Of a stretch of DNA of 64,000 nucleotides, positions 54,915-63,615 are shown in pieces. Source of the DNA: DATFTE01 sp963802575 (GTDB taxonomy: Bacteria > Acidobacteriota > Terriglobia > Terriglobales > Acidobacteriaceae). Below the pieces are notes generated by a model that was given only the letters and a program-made list of their open reading frames with translations, had not been told where the DNA came from and searched no databases. Each line of letters starts with the position of its first letter. The stretch's first letter is position 1. The translations under genes were made by a program, and so were the position numbers. The stretch spans positions 186,001-250,000 of the forward strand of contig CAWDJF010000004.1 of NCBI GenBank assembly GCA_963802575.1, in the 5' to 3' direction.

Positions 54915-56018
54915 TTACGCAGCCACGGCAACGTTCACGCGGCTGCTGTTGTGCAACGGTTGGTAGACTTCTCCGCTCACCCACAGATGATGCAGCAGCA
55001 CCGCCAGCTTTCTCGCCGTGGCAATGATGGCTCGCTTCTTCCCACTTTTTCCGCCGCGCTCGGCCAGCTTCAGTCCCCAGCGCCGCAAGTCACAATCAAT
55101 GCCAAACGGGCCCAGGATATGCTGCGCTCCCTGCACCAGCAGCGTGCGCAGATAAGGATCGCCTTCCTTGCTGATATGCATCTGCGGCTGGCTCTGGCCC
55201 GAGTTTCTCCGCCCTGGTTGCAGGCCCAGATAGCAGCCCACGTCGCGGCTCTTGCCAAAGCGATGTGGATCTTCCAGTGTCAGCAAGAATGTGAGTGCGA
55301 TCAGCGTGCCCACTCCCTTGATCTGCTTCAGCAGCGCCACCTGCGGATAGCTCTGTGCGGCCAGCGCTTCGATGCGGTCGTTGTACTCGGCGATGCGTCC
55401 ACTCAAGGACTCGATCTCGGCCAACAGCGGCTCGAGTGCACTCTGCAGCTCCGGACTCAAGCTCTCGGCTTTCTCCGGATTCATGTTGCGCACGTTGCAG
55501 CCGCGCAGCCGCTCGCCATAGCTTTTGGCCAAGCTGCGTGCGGTGTTGACCAGGGACGTGCGCGCCCGCACCAGTGCGGCTCGGGCTCGAATCACCGTCA
55601 GATCGGCTTGCGCCTGTGCGCTGCGATGCTTCACCGGACACAGCAACTTGGGATCGATTCGTGCCAGCCGCGCCAGCGTTTGCGCATCCAGCCGATCGTC
55701 TTTCTTGCGGCTCTCCCCGATCAGCCGCACCTTGCGCGCATGCGCCACGATCACTTCGTGTCCCAACCCGCTCAACAAACGGCTGATCCATGGCGAATGC
55801 GTCCCGGTTTCCAGCGCTACCCGGCTGCGCGGCATGGCACCGAACCTTTCGCCCAGCGCTTTCGCATTCGTGCCCACGCGCTGCTCCAGTTGGATGCGGC
55901 CGGCTTCATCCAGCACGCAGTACCAACTGTTGCGGTCTCCCAGGTCTAATCCAACCGTTAGTCGTTGCTGAGAAATATTGCTGCCCTGCTTCGTCGCTAC
56001 AGTGCTAACCTTCTTCAT
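54915..56018 (-). CDS. IS110-family transposase/recombinase (second element)
   Basis: 367 residues, typical length. DEDD domain: V-G-L-D-L-G-D-R-N-S-W-Y, V-A-L-E-T-G-T-H-S-P-W and K-K-D-D-R-L-D-A-Q-T-L-A-R-L-A. C-terminal Tnp_20-type region with I-K-G-V-G-T-L-I-A-L-T-F and Y-L-G-L-Q-P-G-R-R-N-S-G-Q-S-Q. AAAGGAG precedes the ATG at 56018. Only distantly similar to the transposase at 28859, so the two arrived independently. It interrupts the island cargo. Confidence 0.93.
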   Translation of the reverse strand: MKKVSTVATKQGSNISQQRLTVGLDLGDRNSWYCVLDEAGRIQLEQRVGTNAKALGERFGAMPRSRVALETGTHSPWISRLLSGLGHEVIVAHARKVRLIGESRKKDDRLDAQTLARLARIDPKLLCPVKHRSAQAQADLTVIRARAALVRARTSLVNTARSLAKSYGERLRGCNVRNMNPEKAESLSPELQSALEPLLAEIESLSGRIAEYNDRIEALAAQSYPQVALLKQIKGVGTLIALTFLLTLEDPHRFGKSRDVGCYLGLQPGRRNSGQSQPQMHISKEGDPYLRTLLVQGAQHILGPFGIDCDLRRWGLKLAERGGKSGKKRAIIATARKLAVLLHHLWVSGEVYQPLHNSSRVNVAVAA

Positions 56019-56217
56019 TGCCGGTCTCCTTTTTATCTGTGCCTTGAGCACGTCGATAACTTGGGAGCGTACAGCATCCCGTCTGGAGACCGGCCTTCTC
56101 ATCCCATCTGTTAACATCAACCATCCGTGCTCTAACGATGAAGTTGTACTGCTTTACTTCCGGCTTGTGACGCGGATACTAACTAAGACCAAGTTCCTTT
56201 TGAGAGGAGAAGAGCAG

Positions 56218-56595
56218 ATGCCTATTCAACGGCTGGGAACAACCGAAGGCATGAGTGTTCCGGGGATGAAAACAGTCCCGATTATCAGCTATGCCCTCGT
56301 GCATAACGACGTCGTTAGTCTCTGCGGTATTCCTGGTGACCCAGTCGGCGATGTCAAGGCGCAGACCAGACAGGTGCTGGAGCGTATCGACCAGCTTTTA
56401 CAAATGGCTGGTACTGACAAGTCGAAGCTTTTGGTGGCCCAGGTCTGGCTGGCGGATATGAGTGATTTTGACGATCACAACGCAGTCTGGAACGACTGGG
56501 TCGATCGGCAAAATCCTCCTGTGCGTGCTTGTGTTGGAGCGCCGCTCTGGCACGCAGGCGTTCGCGTTGAAATCATGGTGACGGCTGCGAAATAG
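56218..56595 (+). CDS. RidA/YjgF-family protein
   Basis: 125 residues. Matches the RidA trimer fold: V-S-L-C-G-I-P-G-D-P-V-G-D-V-K-A-Q-T-R-Q-V-L near the start and P-P-V-R-A-C-V-G-A-P-L-W-H-A-G-V-R-V-E-I near the end, where RidA proteins carry the substrate Arg (P-x-R-x-C/T). It may deaminate reactive enamines or imines. AGGAGA precedes ATG 56218. It lies between the IS110 element and the kinase gene. Confidence 0.86.
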   Translation: MPIQRLGTTEGMSVPGMKTVPIISYALVHNDVVSLCGIPGDPVGDVKAQTRQVLERIDQLLQMAGTDKSKLLVAQVWLADMSDFDDHNAVWNDWVDRQNPPVRACVGAPLWHAGVRVEIMVTAAK

Positions 56596-56688
56596 CTATG
56601 CTCAAGTATCGACATTTAGGAATTTCTCCGAACCGAAGTAAGATCGAATTTCGCCAGGATAGGGCGGTCTAGAGACTTTGGGAAGATT

Positions 56689-59325
56689 CTACGGTAACTT
56701 CCAATCCAGCGCGTAGATCTCCTGGGTGCTGATGTCGCGGACGAGTAGGGGCGAGCCATCTGGCACCAGTCCGCTCCATTCCCCCCATTGCGGGAAAAAC
56801 CTGCGGATGTTATTCAGACTTACAACTCGCGCTACTTGTCCATCGGCGGGAGACACGCGAAAAAATGCTGGATCGACCGTGAACGAGGTGTCGAAACCCG
56901 CGTATTTGCTGTCCCGCGACCAGGTCATGTAGCCGATGGTTCCTATCTTGTCCGCCAGCTGGCGCCATTTTTGTGTGGACATATCTAAGAGCAATAACTT
57001 CTGGTTGTCGGCGCTGATAGCGATTACCCACCGGCCATCCGGAGACCAGCGCGGGCAACAAATTCCATCCGAGCCTACGACCTGGGTCACGGCGCGCGTT
57101 TTCAGATCCAGCAACATGATCTTGGCGGGCTCGGAGTCACCCGGGAGTGGGAGTACGCCGTACATCAACGCGCTTCCATCTTTGGACCAAGTAGGATCGA
57201 GGTCGCTTTTCCCCGACGAAATCTGTTCCGGGCTACCGCCTTCAGCGGAAATAACATAGATCCTGTTGGGATCGCCCGGTTTCGCAGCGGTGAAGGCGAT
57301 TTGCCTGCCATCCGGCGACCAATGCGGCACGGTCACGTGCAACGGAGGATAGGTCAGTTGAATCCTGTCGCTTCCGTCGAGTTTGCTTCGCCACAGGGTC
57401 GCATCGGTCAACCGGACATAAGCCGCAAACTCGCCGTCGCGCGAGAAGTCGACCTGGATTGCGTCGCTGTTGGGTAAGAAGGGCAGGAACGCACCAGACT
57501 TGGCGTCATAACGCACCATTTCCCCGCGCGGTTGCCAGCCCTGTGCGAACAGCTTCCTGCCGTCTCGACTCGGGAGTGGGCTACCGAAGTTTATTGGTCC
57601 AGTTGTCAGTTGCATGGGGTCGCGGCTGACCCTGCGCCAGAACGGATTCTGATCGGGCAGCACCCAAAGGCTGGAGAGTCCGTTGCGGGTACTCTGGAAT
57701 ACGAAGTACCGTCCGTCAGATGTCCAATTGCCGCAACACTCCTGCGGAGGCGTGTTCCAGTCGGGGGACAACAGCGGATGCGGACTAGTCCCGTCGGCGC
57801 GGGCTTCCCATAAAGAAGACACACCTGCGGACACTAGCGAAACCGTATAGCGCAGGCGCGACCCGTCCGGGGAAAGCTTTATTCGGCCAACAATACCTGC
57901 AGCGGTCAGTATCTTGCGGGCATTTCCGCCGTCATGATCAGCACGAAACACATCTGAACCTTCGGCAAACAGCAGTTCGCCAGTGGGTAGCCATGTGGCA
58001 TCGTGCCCTGTGATCTCCATTTTTCGCGGCGCGCCCGCCGGCAGCGGCTGCAGCCAAAAAGGGCTATCCAATTGAAAGAACTGAGTCCCACCCAAGAGAA
58101 GTTGCGAGGAATCGGGCGCGACGTCCAGGACTAGGGAGCCTGCCACCGGGGTTGGAATGGCTGCATTCTCGCCACCCGCTATCGATACTTGCGAAACGAT
58201 GAAGTGATCGCCGGAAAACTCGCTAAAGTACAGCCTGCTGCCATCGGTAAGTAAGCCAGCTTTGGGAATCCCGTCGGAGGTGAGCTGTGCCGTGCCAACT
58301 ATTGTGGGCGGTGGAAGCGGACTCCGAAGGAAGAAAGCCGCGATCGCTAGGACCGCCAGCGCCAACGCCGCAACGATGCCGGCGACAGGGAGACGTCGCA
58401 GCCGCCGGGGAGCAACAGGCGCTTGCGCTGGAACCTGGACGCCGCTTCCGGTAAGCACTTTTCCGGACTCCGTGTCCCGCTTCAGACGCTTCAAGTCCGC
58501 TCGCAGTTCGCTCGCACTCTGGTAGCGCAGGTCGCGATCTTTCTCCAGGCACTTGTTGATGATGCGCTCCAGTTCGCCGGGCACATCGGGATTCAATCGC
58601 ACCGGAGCGACCGGAGCACGTTCCAAAATGGCGTTGAAGATCAACGCGGAAGTTTCACCGCGAAAGGGGAGCACACCCGCGCACATCTCGTAGAGCACCA
58701 CACCGAACGAGAACAAATCCGTGCGTGCGTCGAGTTCCTTCCCCTGCACCTGCTCCGGCGACATATAGGCGATCGTGCCCAGCGCACTGCCGGGACTCGT
58801 CAAGTGTTCTGCAGACTCAATAGTCAGCGCGCTCAGGGCAGCGCTGTCGGGCTTAGAAGTAACCTTGGCCAGACCGAAATCGAGAATCTTCGCCTGACCT
58901 CGCTGCGTAACGAAGATGTTCGCCGGTTTGATGTCACGGTGAACGATTCCCTTCGAGTGTGCAGCATCGAGGGCATCGGCAATCTGGATGGAAAGATCGA
59001 GCACGGTCCCAATTTCCACCGGCTTGCCGGCGATCCGGTGCCGCAAGGTTTGACCTTCTAGCAGTTCCATGGCGATGAAGGTCCGTCCGTCAGCCTCGTC
59101 AATTTCGTGGATCGTACAAATGTTCGGATGGTTCAACGAGGAAGCGGCCTTTGCCTCGCGTTGGAAACGGGACAAAGCCTGAGGGTCTTTGGCTACATCA
59201 TCCGGCAGAAATTTGAGGGCAACAAACCGGCCGAGCTTCAAATCCTCGGCCTTGTAGACGACACCCATACCGCCGCCGCCCAGCTTCTCGATAATGCGGT
59301 AGTGCGAAATGGTCTGGCCGATCAT
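56689..59325 (-). CDS. Membrane Ser/Thr protein kinase with TolB/WD40-like sensor domain
   Basis: About 878 residues. The Hanks-type kinase domain (residues 1-280) has the glycine loop K-L-G-G-G-G-M-G, Lys in V-A-L-K-F-L, the catalytic loop I-V-H-R-D-I-K-P-A-N, D-F-G, and Y-M-S-P-E-Q. One membrane helix follows (G-I-V-A-A-L-A-L-A-V-L-A-I-A-A-F-F), then an extracytoplasmic beta-propeller of PD40/TolB repeats (W-S-P-D-G-R-Q-I-A-F-T; W-S-K-D-G-S-A-L-M; W-S-P-D-G-R-W-V-I). The design is common in acidobacteria; ligand and targets are unknown. ATG 59325 is preferred over TTG 59331. Confidence 0.9.
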   Translation of the reverse strand: MIGQTISHYRIIEKLGGGGMGVVYKAEDLKLGRFVALKFLPDDVAKDPQALSRFQREAKAASSLNHPNICTIHEIDEADGRTFIAMELLEGQTLRHRIAGKPVEIGTVLDLSIQIADALDAAHSKGIVHRDIKPANIFVTQRGQAKILDFGLAKVTSKPDSAALSALTIESAEHLTSPGSALGTIAYMSPEQVQGKELDARTDLFSFGVVLYEMCAGVLPFRGETSALIFNAILERAPVAPVRLNPDVPGELERIINKCLEKDRDLRYQSASELRADLKRLKRDTESGKVLTGSGVQVPAQAPVAPRRLRRLPVAGIVAALALAVLAIAAFFLRSPLPPPTIVGTAQLTSDGIPKAGLLTDGSRLYFSEFSGDHFIVSQVSIAGGENAAIPTPVAGSLVLDVAPDSSQLLLGGTQFFQLDSPFWLQPLPAGAPRKMEITGHDATWLPTGELLFAEGSDVFRADHDGGNARKILTAAGIVGRIKLSPDGSRLRYTVSLVSAGVSSLWEARADGTSPHPLLSPDWNTPPQECCGNWTSDGRYFVFQSTRNGLSSLWVLPDQNPFWRRVSRDPMQLTTGPINFGSPLPSRDGRKLFAQGWQPRGEMVRYDAKSGAFLPFLPNSDAIQVDFSRDGEFAAYVRLTDATLWRSKLDGSDRIQLTYPPLHVTVPHWSPDGRQIAFTAAKPGDPNRIYVISAEGGSPEQISSGKSDLDPTWSKDGSALMYGVLPLPGDSEPAKIMLLDLKTRAVTQVVGSDGICCPRWSPDGRWVIAISADNQKLLLLDMSTQKWRQLADKIGTIGYMTWSRDSKYAGFDTSFTVDPAFFRVSPADGQVARVVSLNNIRRFFPQWGEWSGLVPDGSPLLVRDISTQEIYALDWKLP

Positions 59326-59646
59326 GAGCAAGGATGCTATGGCGGAAGCGTAGGCAAGTCAACGTAGGCAAGTCAATGAAGGCCGTATTGTTGGCGAAAA
59401 ATCGCCATTTCACTCATTGCCGACCAGGTGTTAGCCGTCCGACAGTAGCCTAGCCGGCCGACTGCGCATCAGCCCCTTACCCAATAAAGGTTCGGTCGGT
59501 GGGTAGCAGATAGACGCGAGCTCAGTAAAGTCGAAGTCAGCACCGCTGCCGCAGAGGCAAGAAAACTGATCAGGTTGCGGATTCGCGTGCAGGAACCTAC
59601 ACTTCCTCGCCCCAGAAAACGGTTCTATCGGCGGGCGGAGAACAAA

Positions 59647-60048
59647 ATGCCCCAATGGGTCATTGAAGGGCAACTTGCACGAGGATCGAGACCCGGTTTC
59701 ACGCCGCAGCAGATTCCGGTTTCGACCGCAAAGGTTCGGCGATGGATCGACGAGGCGAAAGCCGATTTCCAGATTCGATCGATCATCTGCTTGCTGAGCG
59801 AAAAACAGCTTGGACTGTACGACGGATTGTCAGGCGGCCTGCTGGCGCACTACCGCAGAATGGGTTTCGAAGTGGAGCACATTCCTCTCCGCACCGGTCA
59901 GCCGCTTTCCGACCGCCAGCTCAGGGATCTCTGGAATGCATACCGACGGTTCAAAACACCTGTGCTGATTCACTGCAGCGCTGGCTACGGTAGATCCAAG
60001 AAGGCATCGAACTACATTGCGAAACGGTTGCGCCAGGGGCGAGACTAG
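59647..60048 (+). CDS. Dual-specificity/tyrosine phosphatase
   Basis: 133 residues. The signature H-C-S-A-G-Y-G-R-S carries the catalytic Cys and Arg of the H-C-X5-R phosphatase loop, and an upstream Asp-rich segment (R-T-G-Q-P-L-S-D) could hold the general acid. GGAG precedes ATG 59647. It is close to, and divergent from, the Ser/Thr kinase gene, suggesting that it may reverse the kinase's signal; that link is inference. Confidence 0.82.
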   Translation: MPQWVIEGQLARGSRPGFTPQQIPVSTAKVRRWIDEAKADFQIRSIICLLSEKQLGLYDGLSGGLLAHYRRMGFEVEHIPLRTGQPLSDRQLRDLWNAYRRFKTPVLIHCSAGYGRSKKASNYIAKRLRQGRD

Positions 60049-60153
60049 CCGCTTACGCCAAGAAAAGCGCCAGCGGCCTGAGACGCGAGCAGATTCGCTC
60101 TACTTGATCGGCTGAACCGGATCGGAGGTCCTCGGGACACGAGTGGCCAGCGT

Positions 60154-60916
60154 TCACGGCACCCTCGCTCTCCTAAGCTTCTGAACGACGGTTGACACCG
60201 ACACAGATAACCCGCTGTGTCGTAACTTCACCCCGTTTCCATCTTCTTCAGCAAGCCCAGCGACGTAAAGAAATAGAACGACGAGTCTAGCCACGGTACG
60301 AAGCGAGATTCCGTCCTCTTTGCGCAGAAAAACACGGAATGTCGTGCCCAGTCGGATCTGGAAGCGACTGTCCAACTCCCGCTCTTGCAGAGGAATACTG
60401 TGGACTTCAGGAGGTCGGTCTCCGGTGCTTATCTCCTTCTTGTAGTGGAGCGGCAAACCGCCGAAGGCCACTGGGAAACGCCAGCGTTGCCTCCGGTAAT
60501 GGTCGATGAGCCGGACTTCCCCTTGAATCTGCCCTGCTAGCCGCAGAAGGCGGCTCTGAAGCTGCGTTGAGAGGGACGCCGAACGGTCCGCTCTCTTTCT
60601 GAATTCCGAAGCTTCATTCGTCAGCCAATCCTTCAAGATATTTTCGCGTTCGATAACCTTTCTCACCTCGGCGATATTTTCCCGATATGTCTTGAGCTCT
60701 GCACAGACCTGCGGAATTAAGTGTTCCGCTACGAAATGTCTCTGCCCGCTAGCATCGGGAGTCCTGTTCCTCAAGGCGGACCCGGATCAGATAATCTTCG
60801 CGCTGAAGTTCTTTGTATGCCTGAGGTCCTTCCCAGAATGCTTCCTGCACCTGGTTGGCATCAAGGCAGCGTCTCCACTCCTTCAAGAAAGTTTCAACCT
60901 CTGAGGGACTATTCAT
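60154..60916 (-). pseudogene. Protein of unknown function, one +1 frame break
   Basis: Starts at ATG 60916 (M-N-S-P-S-E-V-E-T-F-L-K-E-W-R-R) and continues for about 48 codons, then needs removal of one base near 60735 to join G-Q-R-H-F-V-A-E-H-L-I-P-Q-V-C and the rest, ending at 60154; total 253 residues. The middle is helical with charged heptads; the C-terminus has L-R-T-V-A-R-L-V-V-L-F-L-Y-V-A-G-L-A. No domain recognised. It lies beside the rep operon and may belong to the element's core. Confidence 0.6.
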
Positions 60917-61035
60917 TTCCTAGGTCCGTTTTTCTCGAGGAATGAGCACCGGCAACCACGAGCCCTTCAGGCATTGTAGATGGGTCGGCAATAGTGTAAG
61001 GCCGAAAGGCGGCGAACGAGGAAACAGTAATAACC

Positions 61036-61908
61036 ATGAACAACATTCCGAAAAACGTGAGAAGAAGCGAACAGGCTAACGATGGGGTCTTCGAGCATTT
61101 CATTAACAACGCGGGGTTCTTGGACAAGGTTGAAGTTGCAGTTTGGGGACGCCGAAGGAAGCGTCCGTCGCCGCTGATCTTGGGCGCAAAAAATTTCGCT
61201 ATTGGCGGCCCCCTCAGCTTTTACGCGCGCTGCATGCGACGGCGCCACGGCGCCAGCGGCAACCGAGCTCAAGTGAAATATGGTCGGATGCGCCAGTTCA
61301 AGAACCTGCGCCCGTTCGTGGTGACCATGTGGTCAGGCGAGTCACCCCTGACCTGCGCAGACGTGGCGCTTTTTCTCGACGGCTTTTTTCGGCGTGGGCA
61401 CAAGGCTGTTGTCTCACGGGTTGAACTCACGTTCGATACATCGGGCATTCCGCTATGGAGATTCGGGAGGGACCTCTGCTGTCGAGCCCGGGTTACCGAG
61501 CACTGGGGAAAGAACGGCAAAGTAACGTTGTACGTGGGCGGAGCGAATTCGCCACTGCAACTACGAATTTACGAAAAGTCCGATTCGATCGTCCGGGTGG
61601 AATTCATTCTCCGGAGCCAGATGTTGCGCAAACTGCACGTGTACAAGTTGCAGGATCTTCTTCTGCTGAAGCGAGCTGATATTTGGAAGCATGTGGGTTT
61701 CCACGAAGTGGTCCACACCGAAGGACATCTATTGCCGGCAAGAGTACGAGAGCCCTGGATCAAGAATGGCTTGCGCTTGCCTCCCGCAATGCCTGCTTCG
61801 ATTGTCGAACGAGAATTGCGGGCTGCGCGGATCAACCCAGACCGCTGGGTCGTTCGGTCTGATCGTGAACTCTTGCTGCGGAAAATGCAGCGGCGCTTGA
61901 TCTGGTAA
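61036..61908 (+). CDS. Rep_trans-like replication initiation/relaxase protein
   Basis: 290 residues. The central part matches the Rep_trans/replication-initiation-factor pattern (PF02486-like, as in NicK/MobT): V-S-R-V-E-L-T-F-D-T-S-G for the metal-binding strand, T-L-Y-V-G-G-A-N-S-P-L-Q-L-R-I-Y-E-K and V-R-V-E-F-I-L-R for the second motif. Such proteins nick double-strand origins for rolling-circle replication or mobilisation. The nick site was not located. Followed after 49 bases by the ATPase gene, in the same direction as int. Confidence 0.68.
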   Translation: MNNIPKNVRRSEQANDGVFEHFINNAGFLDKVEVAVWGRRRKRPSPLILGAKNFAIGGPLSFYARCMRRRHGASGNRAQVKYGRMRQFKNLRPFVVTMWSGESPLTCADVALFLDGFFRRGHKAVVSRVELTFDTSGIPLWRFGRDLCCRARVTEHWGKNGKVTLYVGGANSPLQLRIYEKSDSIVRVEFILRSQMLRKLHVYKLQDLLLLKRADIWKHVGFHEVVHTEGHLLPARVREPWIKNGLRLPPAMPASIVERELRAARINPDRWVVRSDRELLLRKMQRRLIW

Positions 61909-61957
61909 CAAAACGACGTTCAACCAGTTTCGACAGTTTCACCAGTTTTTCGAGGAA

Positions 61958-63136
61958 ATGCAAACGATGGGATCCAGCAAAGGAAAATCAAGCAAAAAAA
62001 AGATCGCAAAAATTGAAGCCAAAGCGAGCGCGCTCATTGCGGACTCGCAGTTCCTGTACAAGGCGGGTCAGAAAATCGAGGAACTCGGCGTGATTGGCGA
62101 GGAGCAAAATCGGATGATTCTGTTTTTGGCGGGAGTCTCTCGCATGCTGCCCAATCCGGCTTCAGTGCTGATCAAGGGATCGACTTCAAGCGGGAAGTCA
62201 AACTTGATGAACGGGGTGGCCAAAATGTCTTCCCCGGACTGCGTTGTAGAGCGGGCGGGACTCAGCGGCAAGGCCCTCGCCTACGGTGATGGCTCGTTGG
62301 CAAACAAGATTCTGGTGATTAATGAATACCGTTGCGGTAAGGATGCGCAACAACTGCTTCGGTTGCTGCAGTCCGAGGGCCAGATTCATCATGAAGCGAC
62401 CACGGTTCGCGGGAGACATCGAAGCACGACCACAGTCGAGCGTAGTGGCACGCCTGTGGTGCTGACCACGACAACCGATGACAGGGTGTTCGCGGATGAC
62501 GAGACTCGGTTCCAGTCTATCTGGGTGGATGAATCTCCGAAGCAGACCCTAGCGATCCTCAGCGCGCAAGCAGCTCGTCCCAGGCACGTCGATCATGGGG
62601 ATCTCCAGGTCTGGCGCACGGCTCTGTCCATGCTGGTCCCAAGGAAGCGAGACTTCAAGAATCCACCGCCGTGGCTTCTGTATGTCGCCAAGGAACTGCC
62701 TCGCAACAAGGTGCGAGTGCGGCGCGACTGGAGTCGGTTTCTTACGTTCCTAGAGGCAGTTGCCCTGTGTCGCCGCGTTCCCGGACGCGGGCAGACGCTG
62801 GACAACACATTCGCCGACTACTGCGTCGCCTACCGGATACTTGAACCAGTTTTGGCGTCGACCCTCCGGGGTCTGCCCACGCAGGAAGTGTCGGTCGGCC
62901 GGGCTGTCGCGACTCTGGTGAAGCAATTGGAGCGCTCCGTGACCGTGCGGGAAGTCGCTGAAGCCCTCAAATGGAAACAATCCCTCGTCTACAAGCACGT
63001 GAAAGGAGCAGTTCGGCACCACCTGATCACGCGCCTAGGGGCATCTAAACGGGGTTTTATGCGTGTTCCACCGGTGGCCCCCATGCTCGTTCCCCATCCG
63101 TCCGAGTGCCATCTCTCTTTGATCGTGATGGTATGA
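61958..63136 (+). CDS. P-loop ATPase of the element's replication module
   Basis: 392 residues. Walker A I-K-G-S-T-S-S-G-K-S-N-L and Walker B K-I-L-V-I-N-E-Y are clear, with a sensor-like V-L-T-T-T-T-D-D-R and an Arg-containing D-D-E-T-R-F-Q-S segment. The C-terminal region shows a helix-turn-helix-like V-R-E-V-A-E-A-L-K-W-K-Q-S-L-V-Y-K-H. The order helicase-like ATPase plus DNA-binding tail fits a replicative helicase or loader. The stop lies one base before the int start, so the two are translationally coupled. Confidence 0.72.
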   Translation: MQTMGSSKGKSSKKKIAKIEAKASALIADSQFLYKAGQKIEELGVIGEEQNRMILFLAGVSRMLPNPASVLIKGSTSSGKSNLMNGVAKMSSPDCVVERAGLSGKALAYGDGSLANKILVINEYRCGKDAQQLLRLLQSEGQIHHEATTVRGRHRSTTTVERSGTPVVLTTTTDDRVFADDETRFQSIWVDESPKQTLAILSAQAARPRHVDHGDLQVWRTALSMLVPRKRDFKNPPPWLLYVAKELPRNKVRVRRDWSRFLTFLEAVALCRRVPGRGQTLDNTFADYCVAYRILEPVLASTLRGLPTQEVSVGRAVATLVKQLERSVTVREVAEALKWKQSLVYKHVKGAVRHHLITRLGASKRGFMRVPPVAPMLVPHPSECHLSLIVMV

Positions 63137-63137
63137 C

Positions 63138-63539
63138 ATGGGGACCCTATTCAAAAAGAAAGGAAGCAAGCAGTGGCACATGGGGGTGAGTGTAGGCAGG
63201 CGCCAAATTTGCAGGAGCGCCCATACGACGAACAAGAGCGTTGCAAAGCGGCTCCTAGCGCGATGGGAGACAGAGGTATTTGAGCGCCGCTTTCATCTGG
63301 CGCAGTCGACTCCTCCATTCTTCGAGGATTGGGCCAACGATTTTCTGTCCAAAGTGGGGCACCCGAACACCCGCAAGCGGTACACATCATCAGTCGGGAA
63401 ACTTAAAGGAAAGTTCGGTGCCGAGCGCCCCACCGCTCCACCTTTTGAGGGAAAATTACTACAGTTTTACTACAGTCGGCTGTTTTCAACAGAGAGTACT
63501 CTCGCCCGAGCAATCTTCCCTCAAGGGGTAAATTATTGA
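63138..63539 (+). pseudogene. int: Truncated tyrosine-recombinase integrase
   Basis: 133 codons. The first about 95 residues match the N-terminus of phage-type integrases: K-K-K-G-S-K-Q-W-H-M-G-V-S-V-G, K-R-L-L-A-R-W-E-T-E-V, then a SAM-like core-binding start (F-F-E-D-W-A-N-D-F-L). After K-G-K-F-G the frame runs into the element's end sequence, including the ACTACAGT arm words, and the catalytic domain with its Arg/His/Arg/Tyr residues is absent. An internal deletion at the int 3' end is the simplest explanation. Confidence 0.72.
63458..63476 (+). repeat. Paired ACTACAGT words, candidate integrase arm sites (tRNA end)
   Basis: ACTACAGT at 63458-63465 and 63469-63476, identical in sequence, spacing and orientation to 46089-46107. 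It lies about 80 bp inside the element from the tRNA-side core repeat. Confidence 0.65.
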
Positions 63540-63555
63540 AAAACAAAGAAGAAAA

Positions 63556-63615
63556 ATCTTGGTGCCGGGAGGGGGAGTCGAACCCCCAAGACCCGAAGGT
63601 CGGCGGATTTTGAGT
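63556..63615 (-). repeat. tRNA-side attachment-site repeat
   Basis: Identical over 60 bases to 45910-45969. Covers the tRNA-Leu 3' part to the anticodon loop plus four bases downstream of the CCA. Confidence 0.9.

Larger units (their letters stand above)
45910..63615. mobile_element. Genomic island integrated at tRNA-Leu(CAA), about 17.6 kb
   Basis: Bounded by a perfect 60-bp repeat: 45910-45969 is a truncated copy of the tRNA-Leu 3' part and 63556-63615 the same sequence inside the intact tRNA. The identity stops in the anticodon loop, the usual crossover place for tRNA-targeting tyrosine recombinases. Just inside each end lies the same 19-bp tandem ACTACAGT word pair. The tRNA-proximal genes are rep, an ATPase and int, all towards the tRNA. 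The integrase is truncated, so present mobility is doubtful. Confidence 0.82.
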
